Below are positions 35,209 through 44,577 of a stretch of DNA of 64,000 nucleotides, in pieces (positions within the stretch are counted from its first letter, which is position 1; each line of letters begins with the position of its first letter). The notes beneath the pieces are model-generated. The model worked only from the letters and a program-made list of their open reading frames with translations, did not search any database and was not told the DNA's origin. Both the position numbers and the translations under genes were made by a program. Origin of the DNA: Acinetobacter sp. ANC 3781 (GTDB lineage: Bacteria; Pseudomonadota; Gammaproteobacteria; Pseudomonadales; Moraxellaceae); contig NZ_SJOH01000015.1 in NCBI RefSeq assembly GCF_004331285.1, positions 1 to 64,000 of the forward strand. The letters are read 5' to 3'.

Positions 35209-35240
35209 AAAAAACCACAGCATTCGTGCTGTGGTTTTTT
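35209..35240 (+). terminator. Terminator of serA
   Basis: 14-bp perfect stem (AAAAAACCACAGCA) with a TTCG tetraloop and T-run, 12 bases after the stop. Confidence 0.93.
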
Positions 35241-35283
35241 ATTTTTTAAGCCCAAAATTTAATATCCTGAACGGAATTGAATT

Positions 35284-35484
35284 TCGTGACAAAGCCATTC
35301 GCAACTGTTCGAGGCAGATCAACATTTCAGTAAATTATGTTTCTGCGATAAATAAAATTAGATGGAAACATTTGACGAGTTTTGCGATGAGAACATTTGA
35401 AACATGTTTCAAATGTTCGTAAAGTGGTTTTGTTCTTGCGCAGTTTTGCTGCTCATGCCAAAACCAAAGTAATAAAGTCTTTCA
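35284..35484 (+). repeat. Intergenic repeat copy B with 28-bp palindrome
   Basis: Plus-strand copy of the repeat at 14183-14391. It contains the shared blocks listed there and a perfect 28-bp palindrome at 35391-35418 (half-site GAACATTTGAAACA). Compared with copy A the palindrome differs at one position in each arm, C to T and the matching G to A, so symmetry is kept. It fills most of the 427-base gap between serA and the first EamA gene; the rest (35485-35623) has a 38-codon open frame from 35504 that I do not consider a gene. Confidence 0.8.
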
Positions 35485-35623
35485 AGAAGGATTACCCGCC
35501 CCAATGGAAAGACTCCGTCGTGAAATTTATTCAATGTTTTTGAATATAAACAAAGGCTATGAATTTTTTACAGTTTTTATTGCTGATCTCCCGCTATTCG
35601 AGAAATCGAAACAAATTTAGTCG

Positions 35624-36505
35624 ATGTTGAATTTTAAAAACACCCCCCATGTTCAGGCACTGCTGTTATTGCTGATTGCAATGATTAGCGTGCAGAGCAG
35701 TGGCTCGCTTGCCAAAATCCTGTTCGGTCAATTTCCTATTCTGACCGTTGCAGCCATGCGTCTGTTACTTGGCGCTGTTATTTTGGCACTTATTTTTAAA
35801 ATCTGGCAGATCAATTTTAGACAGGTGAAGTGGAAAGCCATTATCAGCTATGGTATCGCTCTAGCTGGCATGAATGCCATGTTTTACCTGTCGATTAATC
35901 GTCTTCCCCTCGGCATTGCCGTTTCTTTTGAATTCATTGGTCCACTCAGCGTCGCGCTATATTACGCACGACAAAAATTCGATTTTGTCTGGGTTGGACT
36001 GGCCATACTTGGCCTGATTTTGTTGTTTCCGTTCGATCAGGTTTCCCAAAGCCTCGACTTAATCGGGATTGCTTTTGCACTAGGTGCAGGGGCTTGCTGG
36101 GCGCTGTATATCGTTGCCGGACAAAAACCTTCGGGCATTTCAGGTAATCATACGGTGTGCTTAGGCATGTTTATCGGCATGCTGTGTTTGATGCCTATCG
36201 CCCTATTTTCAGGAATGTCAGTCAACGTTTTTGAACCTTCAAACTTGATTTATTTTGTCGCCTTGGCTGTGCTTGCCAGTGCCCTGCCTTTTACGCTGGA
36301 AATGATTGCACTGCGTAATTTAACTGCGCTCAGTTTCGGCACACTGATGAGCGTGGAACCGGCGATTGCAGCATTATCAGGATTTATATTTTTAGGTGAA
36401 CAGTTGTTATGGAATCAGTGGCTGGCACTTGCGACCATTATTAGCGCCTCGATTGGTTGTACCTATACTACGCAACAAGCCAAGAACAAGACTGAAGAAA
36501 AATAG
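35624..36505 (+). CDS. DMT/EamA family transporter (RhtA-like), copy 1
   Basis: 293 residues with ten membrane segments in two EamA halves, ending in a charged tail (KNKTEEK). The stretch FPILTVAAMRLLLGAVILALIF and LPLGIAVSFEFIGPLSVALY match RhtA-type exporters of homoserine, threonine and related amino acids. ATG 35624 with a weak ribosome binding site. It is followed 179 bases later by a related gene in the same direction. Confidence 0.87.
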   Translation: MLNFKNTPHVQALLLLLIAMISVQSSGSLAKILFGQFPILTVAAMRLLLGAVILALIFKIWQINFRQVKWKAIISYGIALAGMNAMFYLSINRLPLGIAVSFEFIGPLSVALYYARQKFDFVWVGLAILGLILLFPFDQVSQSLDLIGIAFALGAGACWALYIVAGQKPSGISGNHTVCLGMFIGMLCLMPIALFSGMSVNVFEPSNLIYFVALAVLASALPFTLEMIALRNLTALSFGTLMSVEPAIAALSGFIFLGEQLLWNQWLALATIISASIGCTYTTQQAKNKTEEK

Positions 36506-36684
36506 AAAATTCATTATTTAAAATTCAAATCAGTCAGGCTGAATTTACGCGCTTATTTTTTAAATTCAAAGTTCTAAATTCAAAATATTTAAGGCCTTTC
36601 AACTCCTCAAAAATCAAACAGAATTGTTATACTGGCGCCATCTTTCCCAGTGGATTCACCTGACTCGGTGATCCTGCGTGCACC

Positions 36685-37560
36685 ATGCCTAACTCCCAAC
36701 TTACTGCCGTATTGTTCATGGTTTTATCCATGGTCGCCTATCAGATCAGTGCCTCATTTGCCAAACAACTGTTTGAAGTGCTTGATCCACTGACTGTGGT
36801 CACATTACGTCTTTCGTTTGCCTCTATTTTAATTGTGCTGATGTTCCGTTCCTGGAAAATCATCAAACGCCTGCCCTACCTAAAATGGAAAGACTTGCTG
36901 TTTTATAGTGGTTCTGTCTGTTTAATGAATGTGTTGTTTTATGCCTCTTTAGGCAAATTACCTCAAGGGATTGCAGTCGGCTTAGAATTCTTAGGACCAC
37001 TGACCCTGGCTCTGCTTTCGATCAAACAAAAAACTGATTATCTGTGGGTGGGCCTGGCGATTTTAGGGGTTGCGCTGATGGTGCCGTGGCAAGATGCATC
37101 AGCCGATAACTTCTCTTATCTGGGTGCAGCATTCGCTTTAGGTGCCGGTATCTGCTGGGCCATTTATATTTATTTTGGGCAACGGGTAGTGCGGCAAAAT
37201 ATTGGCATGCATGCGCTGAGTATTGCTATTGTGCTGTCCGCCATGGTGATGTTACCGATCAGTGCAGTGCATAATCCAGCAGCGCTGATTCAGACTCAAT
37301 ATTGGGGACAGGCCTTGGTCATTGCCCTGCTTGCAACCGCGATTCCTTATACTTTGGACCTGATGGCACTCAAGCGCTTAAGTAAACTCAGTTACGGCAC
37401 CCTGTCCAGTTTATCTCCTGCACTAGCTGCTTTGGCAGGCTGGTTATTGCTAAAAGAACAAATTACGCTTTTACAAAGTGTTGCCTTGCTTTGCATCATG
37501 CTTGCTTCGGTCGGTGTAACATTTAGGGCAAGTAAAAATAAAAATCCTCAACCTGACTAA
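36685..37560 (+). CDS. DMT/EamA family transporter (RhtA-like), copy 2
   Basis: 291 residues, ten membrane segments, clearly related to the preceding gene (shared pattern LPQGIAVGLEFLGPLTLALL, WVGLAILGVALMVPW, LGAGICWAIYIYFGQ). Amino acid export is the likely role, perhaps homoserine or threonine as in E. coli RhtA, but the substrate cannot be read. The pair probably arose by an old duplication, as the two sequences are far from identical. Upstream gap 36506-36684 is AT-rich. Confidence 0.88.
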   Translation: MPNSQLTAVLFMVLSMVAYQISASFAKQLFEVLDPLTVVTLRLSFASILIVLMFRSWKIIKRLPYLKWKDLLFYSGSVCLMNVLFYASLGKLPQGIAVGLEFLGPLTLALLSIKQKTDYLWVGLAILGVALMVPWQDASADNFSYLGAAFALGAGICWAIYIYFGQRVVRQNIGMHALSIAIVLSAMVMLPISAVHNPAALIQTQYWGQALVIALLATAIPYTLDLMALKRLSKLSYGTLSSLSPALAALAGWLLLKEQITLLQSVALLCIMLASVGVTFRASKNKNPQPD

Positions 37561-37575
37561 TCAATAGGTCTAAAT

Positions 37576-37604
37576 AAAAAAGATGGCTTCAAACCATCTT
37601 TTTT
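37576..37604. terminator. Bidirectional terminator between the EamA and hemerythrin genes
   Basis: 11-bp perfect stem AAAAAAGATGG with a 7-base loop and T-run, between converging genes. Confidence 0.9.
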
Positions 37605-37627
37605 ATGTTGATCTTGTTTAAAGGAAT

Positions 37628-38086
37628 TTAAGTCAAACTGTCTTTATTCAAATTTTTATATTTTTTATATTCCGCTAAATATTGCTGGGCTAAGCTTTCT
37701 TTTTGCTTCTGCTCCAAAATTTTACCCGCTTGCTGGAAAAAGCTATGTTCTTCCTCTTTCAAATGATGATGCACCTTATCAGAAAGCTTTTTGGCTATTG
37801 CGAGCCAGCCGGGATTGCTGAAATCAGTTTCACTCAGTTCTTCAATCATCTCATCCATTTCATGATGTTCTGCCAAAGCATGACGGGTAATATTCAGTCC
37901 AGAATCTGTCATCATGAGCGGAATATAAAAATAACGGTCTTCAGCCGTTTCATGGGCAAATAATTCATTCTTGAGTTGTTTAAACAACTCATGACGTTCT
38001 GGGGTATCCCCAGAAGTTTGCAGTAATTTTTCTGACAGTTCTCTTTGTATTTCATGACTCTGACGTAATGCTTCAAAAATATTCAT
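37628..38086 (-). CDS. Hemerythrin HHE-domain protein
   Basis: 152 residues. Candidate di-iron ligands are visible: His11 (RQSHEIQ), His45 and Glu49 (FAHETAED), His74/His75 (AEHHEMDEM), and His106-His108 with Glu111 (VHHHLKEEEH). Such proteins bind oxygen, nitric oxide or iron and are linked to stress responses. Single gene with no evident partner. The C-terminus (after 115) is a charged helical tail. Confidence 0.88.
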   Translation of the reverse strand: MNIFEALRQSHEIQRELSEKLLQTSGDTPERHELFKQLKNELFAHETAEDRYFYIPLMMTDSGLNITRHALAEHHEMDEMIEELSETDFSNPGWLAIAKKLSDKVHHHLKEEEHSFFQQAGKILEQKQKESLAQQYLAEYKKYKNLNKDSLT

Positions 38087-38221
38087 TATGCTAATGACCT
38101 CTGGCTTTATGCTATATGATCAGGGCAAACTCTGATAAAAATGGGCAATTATGCCCATGCCGATTGCTTATTCTTATGCAGGAACATGCTCTAATACTGT
38201 TAATTTTTGTGAATGTTTTTA

Positions 38222-38992
38222 TTAACTTGCAAACAACATCTGATAACTTAAGCGCAAAATCAAAACTGAGACTAAGACAAGAAAAAGAATTCGGATAAAG
38301 CCACTGCCATACTTTAAGGCCATCTTCACCCCCACCACTGAACCCGCGACATTGGCAACCGCCATCATCAACCCTAAACTGAACAGCACATGCCCGGTTG
38401 GAATGAAGAAACTTAAGGCAGCGAAATTGGTCATAAAATTGCCGATTTTAGATAAAGCAGAGGCATGCAAAAAATCGACTTTTAAATACCGAATAAAATA
38501 GAAAATAAAGAAACTGCCAGTACCGGGACCAAAAATGCCGTCATAAAATCCAATGGCCAATCCACCAATTCCGGCCAAAATCAGGGTTTTTCTGGTGATA
38601 CTTTGCTGAAAATGTACTTGACCGAACTGCTTCTTCATAAAAGTATAAATAGCAATCACGATCAGCATAAATAACACAAAAGGTCTGAGTACTGCTTGTG
38701 GAATCAGGGTGACACAAGCCGCTCCTGCAAAAGAGCTGATAAAGGCAGTGACACCGATCACTGCCAGTAATTTCCAGGCCAGTTTGACACGGCGTAAATA
38801 CGACCATGCCGCTGAGGCAGTACCACAAATGGAAGCCATTTTATTGGTGCCAAACAGTGTTGCTGTACTCATATGCGGAAAAGCATTCATGAGAGCTGGA
38901 ATCTGAATCAGACCACCGCCACCTACTGCTGCATCTATCGCACCTGCAAAAAATGCAAAAAAAATCAGGCTGAGTATGATCTCAATATCCAT
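38222..38992 (-). CDS. TSUP family permease (TauE/SafE, anion or sulfonate transport)
   Basis: 256 residues with about eight membrane segments. IDAAVGGGGLIQIPALMN and FGTNKMASICGTASAAW near the N-terminus, and GFYDGIFGPGTGSFFIF in the middle, are the TauE/SafE (PF01925) signatures. Members move sulfite, sulfonates or organic anions. It lies next to truB (29-base gap) on the same strand, probably by chance. Confidence 0.9.
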   Translation of the reverse strand: MDIEIILSLIFFAFFAGAIDAAVGGGGLIQIPALMNAFPHMSTATLFGTNKMASICGTASAAWSYLRRVKLAWKLLAVIGVTAFISSFAGAACVTLIPQAVLRPFVLFMLIVIAIYTFMKKQFGQVHFQQSITRKTLILAGIGGLAIGFYDGIFGPGTGSFFIFYFIRYLKVDFLHASALSKIGNFMTNFAALSFFIPTGHVLFSLGLMMAVANVAGSVVGVKMALKYGSGFIRILFLVLVSVLILRLSYQMLFAS

Positions 38993-39021
38993 GTAGCTTT
39001 ATACCTATCTTGAAATAATGA

Positions 39022-39927
39022 TTAGAGATTTAAAACCCGTTTAGGAACCAGACGTTTTTTATCGGTAATTTCAGCTAAACCCAAACATTTCTCACCATCA
39101 AAAACCAGTACTTCTGTGGCAGCTTCATGCTCAATATTGCTTTCCATACCACGGCTAAAATATTCTGCACGACCTTCAGGTGCCGGAACTTTAGGAAAAT
39201 GATCCACAGGTGCGTAAGCAGGCAATAATAAAGCCTCACGCTCTTGTTCAGTCAGGCTTTCCAAATACTCAATGGTATAACTTGGAATCAGGTCAAACTG
39301 ACCGGTTTTAATCCGGTGCAGATAAGTTAAATGACCGAATGTCCCCAAGGCTTTGGCAATATCTTCACCCAACACCCGAATATAAGTTCCCTTAGAACAG
39401 GTAATATCTAAAGTCAGGCTATTTTCCGTAAAGGACAATAATTCGATCGCTTCAATGGTAATTGGGCGTGCTTCACGTTCAATCTCAATCCCTTGACGCG
39501 CCAATTCATACAATGGACGCCCTTCTTTTTTCAAAGCGGAATACATCGGTGGAACTTGCTGAATATCGCCTACAAAACCCGCTAAAACCTGTTGGATTTT
39601 TTCTTCTGTCAGTGCCGGAACAGCTTGCTCTAATAACCGCTCACCTTCAACATCACCCGTGGTTGTACTATGACCTAAATAAATGGTGGTGTGGTAACGC
39701 TTGGTCGAGTCGAGTAAATAGTGGGAAAATTTAGTCGCTTCACCTAAACAAATTGGCAACAATCCCGACGCTAAAGGATCTAAAGCACCGGTATGACCAC
39801 CTTTCTGCGCTCGATATAAGCCACGCACTCTCTGTAAAGCAGCATTAGAACTAATCCCCAAAGGTTTGTTCAATAAAAACACACCGCTAATATGCCGGCG
39901 TTGAATCTTAGGTGAAGTCTTTTTCAT
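39022..39927 (-). CDS. truB: tRNA pseudouridine(55) synthase
   Basis: Converts U55 of tRNA to pseudouridine in the T-loop. 301 residues from ATG 39927. The N-terminal [14 protein letters not shown] and catalytic Asp50 in [16 protein letters not shown] are intact, and [17 protein letters not shown] is present. A C-terminal PUA-like segment follows. An upstream in-frame start (39969) exists but the family start fits 39927. It is not in the usual rbfA-truB-rpsO operon here. Confidence 0.95.
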   Translation of the reverse strand: MKKTSPKIQRRHISGVFLLNKPLGISSNAALQRVRGLYRAQKGGHTGALDPLASGLLPICLGEATKFSHYLLDSTKRYHTTIYLGHSTTTGDVEGERLLEQAVPALTEEKIQQVLAGFVGDIQQVPPMYSALKKEGRPLYELARQGIEIEREARPITIEAIELLSFTENSLTLDITCSKGTYIRVLGEDIAKALGTFGHLTYLHRIKTGQFDLIPSYTIEYLESLTEQEREALLLPAYAPVDHFPKVPAPEGRAEYFSRGMESNIEHEAATEVLVFDGEKCLGLAEITDKKRLVPKRVLNL

Positions 39928-40082
39928 AGCGAAAGAGCAAGCAAGTTGAAACGGATGACATGGTAACAACCGCTTGTCATGATTTACAACTTTTCTACGT
40001 TAGTTTTACATCTTTAATGGCAAATTTAAGTTCTATTTTTAGACTTATAAAAACAAATACAGGCAAAAAGGTTGCATAGGAA

Positions 40083-41111
40083 ATGCAGAAATATAAGTTA
40101 TGGATTATTTTGGCTCTTATTATTGTAGGTATTGGCGCATTATTATTTTGGCTCGCGCCCTCGCAATCTATTGCAGAAAAAATACGTACAGTACGAACGT
40201 CCGATCCTCACGCTAATAGCTTAACGGCAACGACGCCCGCAAACCTGGTTCAAGGCGGGGCTTTCATGAGTAAAAGCCAACAAGACACTGAAGTGAACTG
40301 TCAGTTACGCCTCGATGGCGCCCATCGTTTAATTGTGAATGAGCAAACCAGGAACTGTTTTGAATATTTCATTACCCAATATGGGGAAAAAGATCTCAAG
40401 CAGATTAAAACTGATTTCCAGGCTTATATCCAGCAAGCTTATAAAGCGCCTGCCCTCGCACAAATTCTAGATTTATGGAATCGCTATATCGATTACCGCG
40501 AAAAACTGGGTGATCTGTCGGCACCGGATATAGCTCAAGATGACCCCAAATATTATCAAAGCATCTTTGCCAATATGAAAAATCTGCGTAAACAACTTTT
40601 TTCTGATTACGAAATTGAAGGCTTATTCGGCATAGAAGATACTTATCATGAATATACATTAAGCCGCATGACTGTCATGGATGATAAAAATCTAAGCGAA
40701 GCGCAAAAAGCCCAAAAACTAAAAGATTTGTTCAATCAATTACCCGAAGACTGGAAAGAAAACTTAGAGCAGCTCAATAAACTCGAAGACTTGCGCAAAC
40801 TTACCGCAGCCATTAAAGCACGCGGTGGTTCTACAGAAGAAATTCACCAGATGCGGATGAATCTGGTTGGCCCGGAAGCCACACAGCGTTTAGAAAGCTT
40901 AGACGGACAACGTAGTGACTGGAAAAACAAGGTCAATAGTTATCTGAAAGAACGCGACAATATTATCAAAAGCGGCTTGAGCGATGATGCCAAACAACAA
41001 GCCGTGCAACAATTACGGACGCAGCATTTTAGTAAACCCGAAGAACAACTTCGGGTAGGAACATTTGAATCAATTCATGATCAGGGAGGGAAATTACCAT
41101 ATAGCGAGTAA
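40083..41111 (+). CDS. lipB: Lipase-specific foldase (Lif)
   Basis: 342 residues. One N-terminal membrane anchor (about 6-25) leaves the rest in the periplasm. A polar linker is followed by the Lif helical domain; the conserved motif RNCFEYFITQYGEK at 90-103 equals the RxxFDY(F/C)LSxxGE signature. Lif wraps around the secreted lipase and drives its folding before type II secretion. It lies 92 bases upstream of lipA, the lipB-lipA order known from Acinetobacter, and likely serves the second lipase too. Confidence 0.93.
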   Translation: MQKYKLWIILALIIVGIGALLFWLAPSQSIAEKIRTVRTSDPHANSLTATTPANLVQGGAFMSKSQQDTEVNCQLRLDGAHRLIVNEQTRNCFEYFITQYGEKDLKQIKTDFQAYIQQAYKAPALAQILDLWNRYIDYREKLGDLSAPDIAQDDPKYYQSIFANMKNLRKQLFSDYEIEGLFGIEDTYHEYTLSRMTVMDDKNLSEAQKAQKLKDLFNQLPEDWKENLEQLNKLEDLRKLTAAIKARGGSTEEIHQMRMNLVGPEATQRLESLDGQRSDWKNKVNSYLKERDNIIKSGLSDDAKQQAVQQLRTQHFSKPEEQLRVGTFESIHDQGGKLPYSE

Positions 41112-41203
41112 TCGCAATGTAGCCATCAGGTGATTAGATTGATCATCTGATTGATGTACTTATATGAATAAAAACAAAAGTATTTAAGGATAAGGAAAAG
41201 TTG

Positions 41204-42187
41204 ATGAAAACTTTAAAAAACAAAAAAGCGCTCATGCTTGCGGTGATAACGACTCTGACAACAGGTTTTACCGCTCAAATACACGCAGCAAAAGGAGTTT
41301 TGCAAATCAAAGAAACGGTCAAATCTGACTATGCAAAAACCAAATATCCCATTGTGATGACGCATGGCTGGCTGGGTTGGTCACGTATCGGCAATGATAG
41401 TTTCAATATTGATTATTGGTATCAGATTTTGCCCGATATGGCGCGTAATGGTTCGACTGTTTTTGCTGCACAGCTATCACCGGCCAATACCACCCAGTTT
41501 CGTGGTGAACAACTGATCACTCAAGTAGAAGAAGTACTCGCCATTACCGGTAAGAACAAAGTAAACCTGATTGGTCACAGTCATGGTGGTCCAACCGTAC
41601 AATATGTAGCAGCAGTGAAACCCGGCTATGTCGCATCGGTAACAGGCGTGGGCGGAACATATCGTGGTTCTAAAGTCGCTGATGATATTCAGAGTAATCA
41701 AGCCAGCCGTACCGTGTTTAATATTGTGGGACAATATATGGTTGGACCAATCCTGACCTGGGCTCAAGCCAATCCTGACATCCCGGTTGACTTTGATGCT
41801 TCGATGAAGTCATTGACCGAAGCAGAATCGGCAAAATTCAATAAACGCTTCCCGACCGCTGCCTTAGCTTCTGACTGTAACAAGAGCGGTGCTAAAGTGG
41901 ATAAGGGAATCTACTACTATTCTTGGGGCGGAACAGCCCAAACGACTAATCTTCTGGACATTGATACCATTCTGATGCAACTCGGGCCATTATCTTATGG
42001 CAACAAAGACAATGATGGTATGGTTGCCCGGTGCAGTTCCCATATCGGTCAAGTCATTCGTGATGATTACAACCTCAATCATACTGACCTTGCCAACATG
42101 CTGTTTGGTTTAAAAGGAATATTTGCTCCTGATCCAGTGGCCTTGTTTAGACAACATGCCAACCGCTTAAAGCTTCAAGGTTTATAA
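41204..42187 (+). CDS. lipA: Secreted triacylglycerol lipase LipA (family I)
   Basis: 327 residues with a signal peptide (cleavage after QIHA, about 29). The catalytic serine is Ser126 in GHSHGG; the Asp lies in KDNDGMVAR (Ca2+ and Asp region) and the His in NLNHTDLAN. Two cysteines (ASDCNKSG and ARCSSH) likely form the family's disulfide. AAGGA precedes the ATG by 8 bases (TTG 41201 is adjacent). Needs the Lif foldase; exported by type II secretion. Ends APDPVALFRQHANRLKLQGL. Confidence 0.94.
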   Translation: MKTLKNKKALMLAVITTLTTGFTAQIHAAKGVLQIKETVKSDYAKTKYPIVMTHGWLGWSRIGNDSFNIDYWYQILPDMARNGSTVFAAQLSPANTTQFRGEQLITQVEEVLAITGKNKVNLIGHSHGGPTVQYVAAVKPGYVASVTGVGGTYRGSKVADDIQSNQASRTVFNIVGQYMVGPILTWAQANPDIPVDFDASMKSLTEAESAKFNKRFPTAALASDCNKSGAKVDKGIYYYSWGGTAQTTNLLDIDTILMQLGPLSYGNKDNDGMVARCSSHIGQVIRDDYNLNHTDLANMLFGLKGIFAPDPVALFRQHANRLKLQGL

Positions 42188-42207
42188 ATCTGACTACCTT
42201 CCATTCA

Positions 42208-42241
42208 TGCCCATAAAGACACCATTTTTTATGGGCATTTT
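42208..42241 (+). terminator. Terminator between the two lipase genes
   Basis: 10-bp perfect stem TGCCCATAAA/TTTATGGGCA with a 10-base loop and T4, 20 bases after lipA. The second lipase therefore probably has its own promoter. Confidence 0.78.
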
Positions 42242-42386
42242 CATATCCACACCTTGTTACAACTCTATCTTGCACCGGTCTATTAAATTTAGGAATCAAG
42301 CCCTTTATATTGAATAATTAAATTTGACAACTAAAATTGTCAAATAAAACAACTGGTTTAAAACAACAATATTTTGAGTACTTAAT

Positions 42387-43352
42387 ATGAAATACGGATT
42401 CTTCATTGCAGGTCTAATGTCGCTCAGTGCTTTTAGCCAGGTACAAGCAGGCAACGCCACCCAAGTCACGAGCAGCTCAAGCTCAAGCTACGCTAAAACC
42501 AAATACCCGGTGGTTTTTTCACACGGTATGTCAGGTTTTATTACCGTCGGTACGGACGACTTTGGACTGGATTATTTTTATCAAATCCTTCCCGACTTAG
42601 CACGTAATGGTGCGAATGTTTGGGCAACACGCGTCTCTCCATTTAACTCATCGGAAATTCGTGGTGAGCAGCTTTTACAACAGGTTCAAGAAATTACTGC
42701 CATTACCGGTGCCAGTAAGGTCAATCTGATTGGTCACTCGCATGGCGGGCCTACGATTCGCTATGTGGCCGGTGTTGCGCCGCAATTGGTTGCATCGTTA
42801 ACTGGTGTTGGCTCGCCGAATGCAGGCTCACCAGTTGCCGATTTAATTTTGAAAATTGAAGGTACAGGTATCGAAGGTCCTTTAGCAGGTTTAGTCAACT
42901 TTTTCTCTAAAGCCATAATTTGGGCACAAGGACTCAATCCCAAAAGCTTCCCACATGACGCATTGGCCGGTGGTAAAAGCCTTACCCTTGCAGGTTCAGC
43001 CAAATTTAACAGTCAATTTCCACTCGGCCTGCCAACAAAAGCCTGCGCCGAAGGCAAAGCACTGGAGAACGGGATCTATAACTACTCGTTTACCGGTATT
43101 GGTGACGTGACCAATATCCTAGATCCTGATTCAGCCTTAAAAGTCACCAGTTTATTGATTGATGGCGGTAAAGAAAATGATGGTTTGGTGTCACGCTGTA
43201 GCGCGAAATTTGGTAAAACCATTCGTGACAATTACAACTGGAATCATTTAGATGAAGTGAATCAGGTACTCGGTCTAAAAGCTCTCTTCGCACCCGATCC
43301 TGTTGATGTCTATCGTCAACACGTGAACCGGCTAAAATTACAAGGGTTATAA
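42387..43352 (+). CDS. Second secreted lipase, tandem paralogue of LipA
   Basis: 321 residues with a signal peptide (cleavage after QVQA, about 21) and a Ser-rich mature N-terminus. Catalytic Ser118 sits in GHSHGG; NDGLVSRCSAKF and NWNHLDEVN supply the Asp and His regions; Cys in TKACAEG and SRCS form the likely disulfide. It diverges from LipA in the middle (SPVADLILKIEGTGIEGP lid region), so substrate range may differ. No dedicated foldase is present, so lipB should serve it. Own terminator. Confidence 0.93.
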   Translation: MKYGFFIAGLMSLSAFSQVQAGNATQVTSSSSSSYAKTKYPVVFSHGMSGFITVGTDDFGLDYFYQILPDLARNGANVWATRVSPFNSSEIRGEQLLQQVQEITAITGASKVNLIGHSHGGPTIRYVAGVAPQLVASLTGVGSPNAGSPVADLILKIEGTGIEGPLAGLVNFFSKAIIWAQGLNPKSFPHDALAGGKSLTLAGSAKFNSQFPLGLPTKACAEGKALENGIYNYSFTGIGDVTNILDPDSALKVTSLLIDGGKENDGLVSRCSAKFGKTIRDNYNWNHLDEVNQVLGLKALFAPDPVDVYRQHVNRLKLQGL

Positions 43353-43357
43353 AAAAT

Positions 43358-43394
43358 AAGGGATTTATGCGTGATTGTGTAAATCCCTTTTTTT
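43358..43394 (+). terminator. Terminator of the second lipase gene
   Basis: 10-bp perfect stem AAGGGATTTA with a 12-base loop and a run of seven T. Confidence 0.87.
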
Positions 43395-43429
43395 ATCCTT
43401 TAAAAATAATTCGATTCTGAAAAGCAGGT

Positions 43430-44131
43430 ATGAATAAATTCTTTCTCGCTTTGACCGTATTTAGCATGAAGATACTGCAACTAGCCTATTCTAATTCGAT
43501 GCCAGTCTTATAATAGAACACTAATTTTACTGTATCGAATTATGCCGAGATCTGTTATTGCATAGTCTTAGGCATGGGTTTGAGCTGGATTTTAACTGCA
43601 TTAATGATAGACAGTATGGATTTAAATTATTGATATCAAATTCTATAAGATTGAGATTGAAATGGGATAACAGGTTTTGCTGCGGAACTTTCAACCGTGA
43701 CTTCCAATGAACTCCCTCCTAAACAGCTGTTAATCCCAGTCTACAAAGTTTTTAGCGCTTGCAGGTGTGGAGAAATTAAATCTACTTGCCCCTAGTCAAG
43801 ACGATTCCCCCATTCAATATATCGAAGTTATCACATCCGATAAAGTTGTCGCCATGATAGGAGGCGTGGAAGCAATAAAAAATACAAAATTGGCAAATGG
43901 GTTTGAAGAAAATAAGTTTCTCGAGCCGCCTGCAAAAGTGATTTTGGTTTATTCGGTAGACGAATGGCGCTAATCCAGTTGAAGCCTAAACTCACAATCA
44001 ATTATGAAACTTCAATGTAATCCTTAAGTACAGATGAGGTGAGTCATTTCTTTGCTCTACAACGCATGTTCGTTCAAGATCCTGTGGCAATTTACCCTCA
44101 GCATCCCAACTGCTTAAAACTGCAAGGTTGA
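43430..44131 (+). pseudogene. Degraded third lipase gene (tandem copy)
   Basis: Translating all three frames in order recovers a lipase. It begins with a signal-peptide-like MNKFFLALTVFSMKILQLAYS (43430). Near 43612 DSMDLNY(stop)YQIL then NGITGFAAELS parallels the intact DSFNIDYWYQILPDMARNGSTVFAAQLS, but with stops. From 43752 LNLLAPSQDDSPIQYI and KVVAMIGGVEAIKNTKLAN match LNLIGHSHGGPTVQYV and YVASVTGVGG...KVAD, so the Ser motif GHSHGG has become APSQDD. At the end STDEVS and MFVQDPVAIYPQHPNCLKLQG match the C-terminal DEVN and APDPVDVYRQH...LKLQG. With 702 bases instead of about 970, part of the middle is deleted. The 68-residue open frame at 43767-43973 is a fragment of this, not a gene. Confidence 0.85.
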
Positions 44132-44153
44132 TAAAACTAAAAAAATCAGCCAT

Positions 44154-44183
44154 AAAAAATGCGCCAAAAGGCGCATTTTTTTT
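44154..44183 (-). terminator. Terminator of the rpsP-rimM-trmD-rplS operon
   Basis: 12-bp perfect stem AAAAAATGCGCC with AAAA loop and T-runs; lies 20 bases beyond the rplS stop. It can also work for the plus strand. Confidence 0.92.
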
Positions 44184-44202
44184 ACTCGTATAAAACTTAA
44201 AA

Positions 44203-44577
44203 TTAAGCTTTAACTTTACGAGCTGGTAATTTTTCACGAATACGTGCAGCTTTACCAGACAATTCGCGTAGGTAGTAAAGTTTAGCACGACGAACGTCAC
44301 CACGACGTTTAACTTCGATTTTAGCAACGATTGGAGAGTGAGTTTGGAATACACGCTCAACACCAACACCGCTAGAAATTTTACGTACTGTGAACGCAGA
44401 GTTCAAACCACGGTTTTTGATTGCAATTACAACGCCTTCAAAAGCCTGAAGACGTTCGCGATCGCCCTCTTTTACTTTTACAGATACAATCACTGTATCA
44501 CCTGGTGCAAAAGCAGGGATATCAGTTTTTAATTGAGCATTTTCAATAACTTGAACTAAAGGATGTTTACCACTCAT
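44203..44577 (-). CDS. rplS: 50S ribosomal protein L19
   Basis: 124 residues (E. coli 115), last gene of the rpsP-rimM-trmD-rplS operon. Starts [21 protein letters not shown]; motifs [45 protein letters not shown] and [18 protein letters not shown] are typical. L19 sits at the 30S-50S interface. A 150-base gap separates it from trmD, unusually long for this operon. Confidence 0.97.
   Translation of the reverse strand: MSGKHPLVQVIENAQLKTDIPAFAPGDTVIVSVKVKEGDRERLQAFEGVVIAIKNRGLNSAFTVRKISSGVGVERVFQTHSPIVAKIEVKRRGDVRRAKLYYLRELSGKAARIREKLPARKVKA

Noticed and set aside
35504..35620. 38-codon frame upstream of the first EamA gene
   Set aside because: No ribosome binding site or recognisable protein; it lies next to the repeat and is probably chance.
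43767..43973. 68-residue open reading frame as a standalone gene
   Set aside because: Its translation aligns with the lipase segment around the active site (LNLLAPSQDDSPIQYI), flanked by further lipase remnants in other frames, so it is part of a pseudogene.
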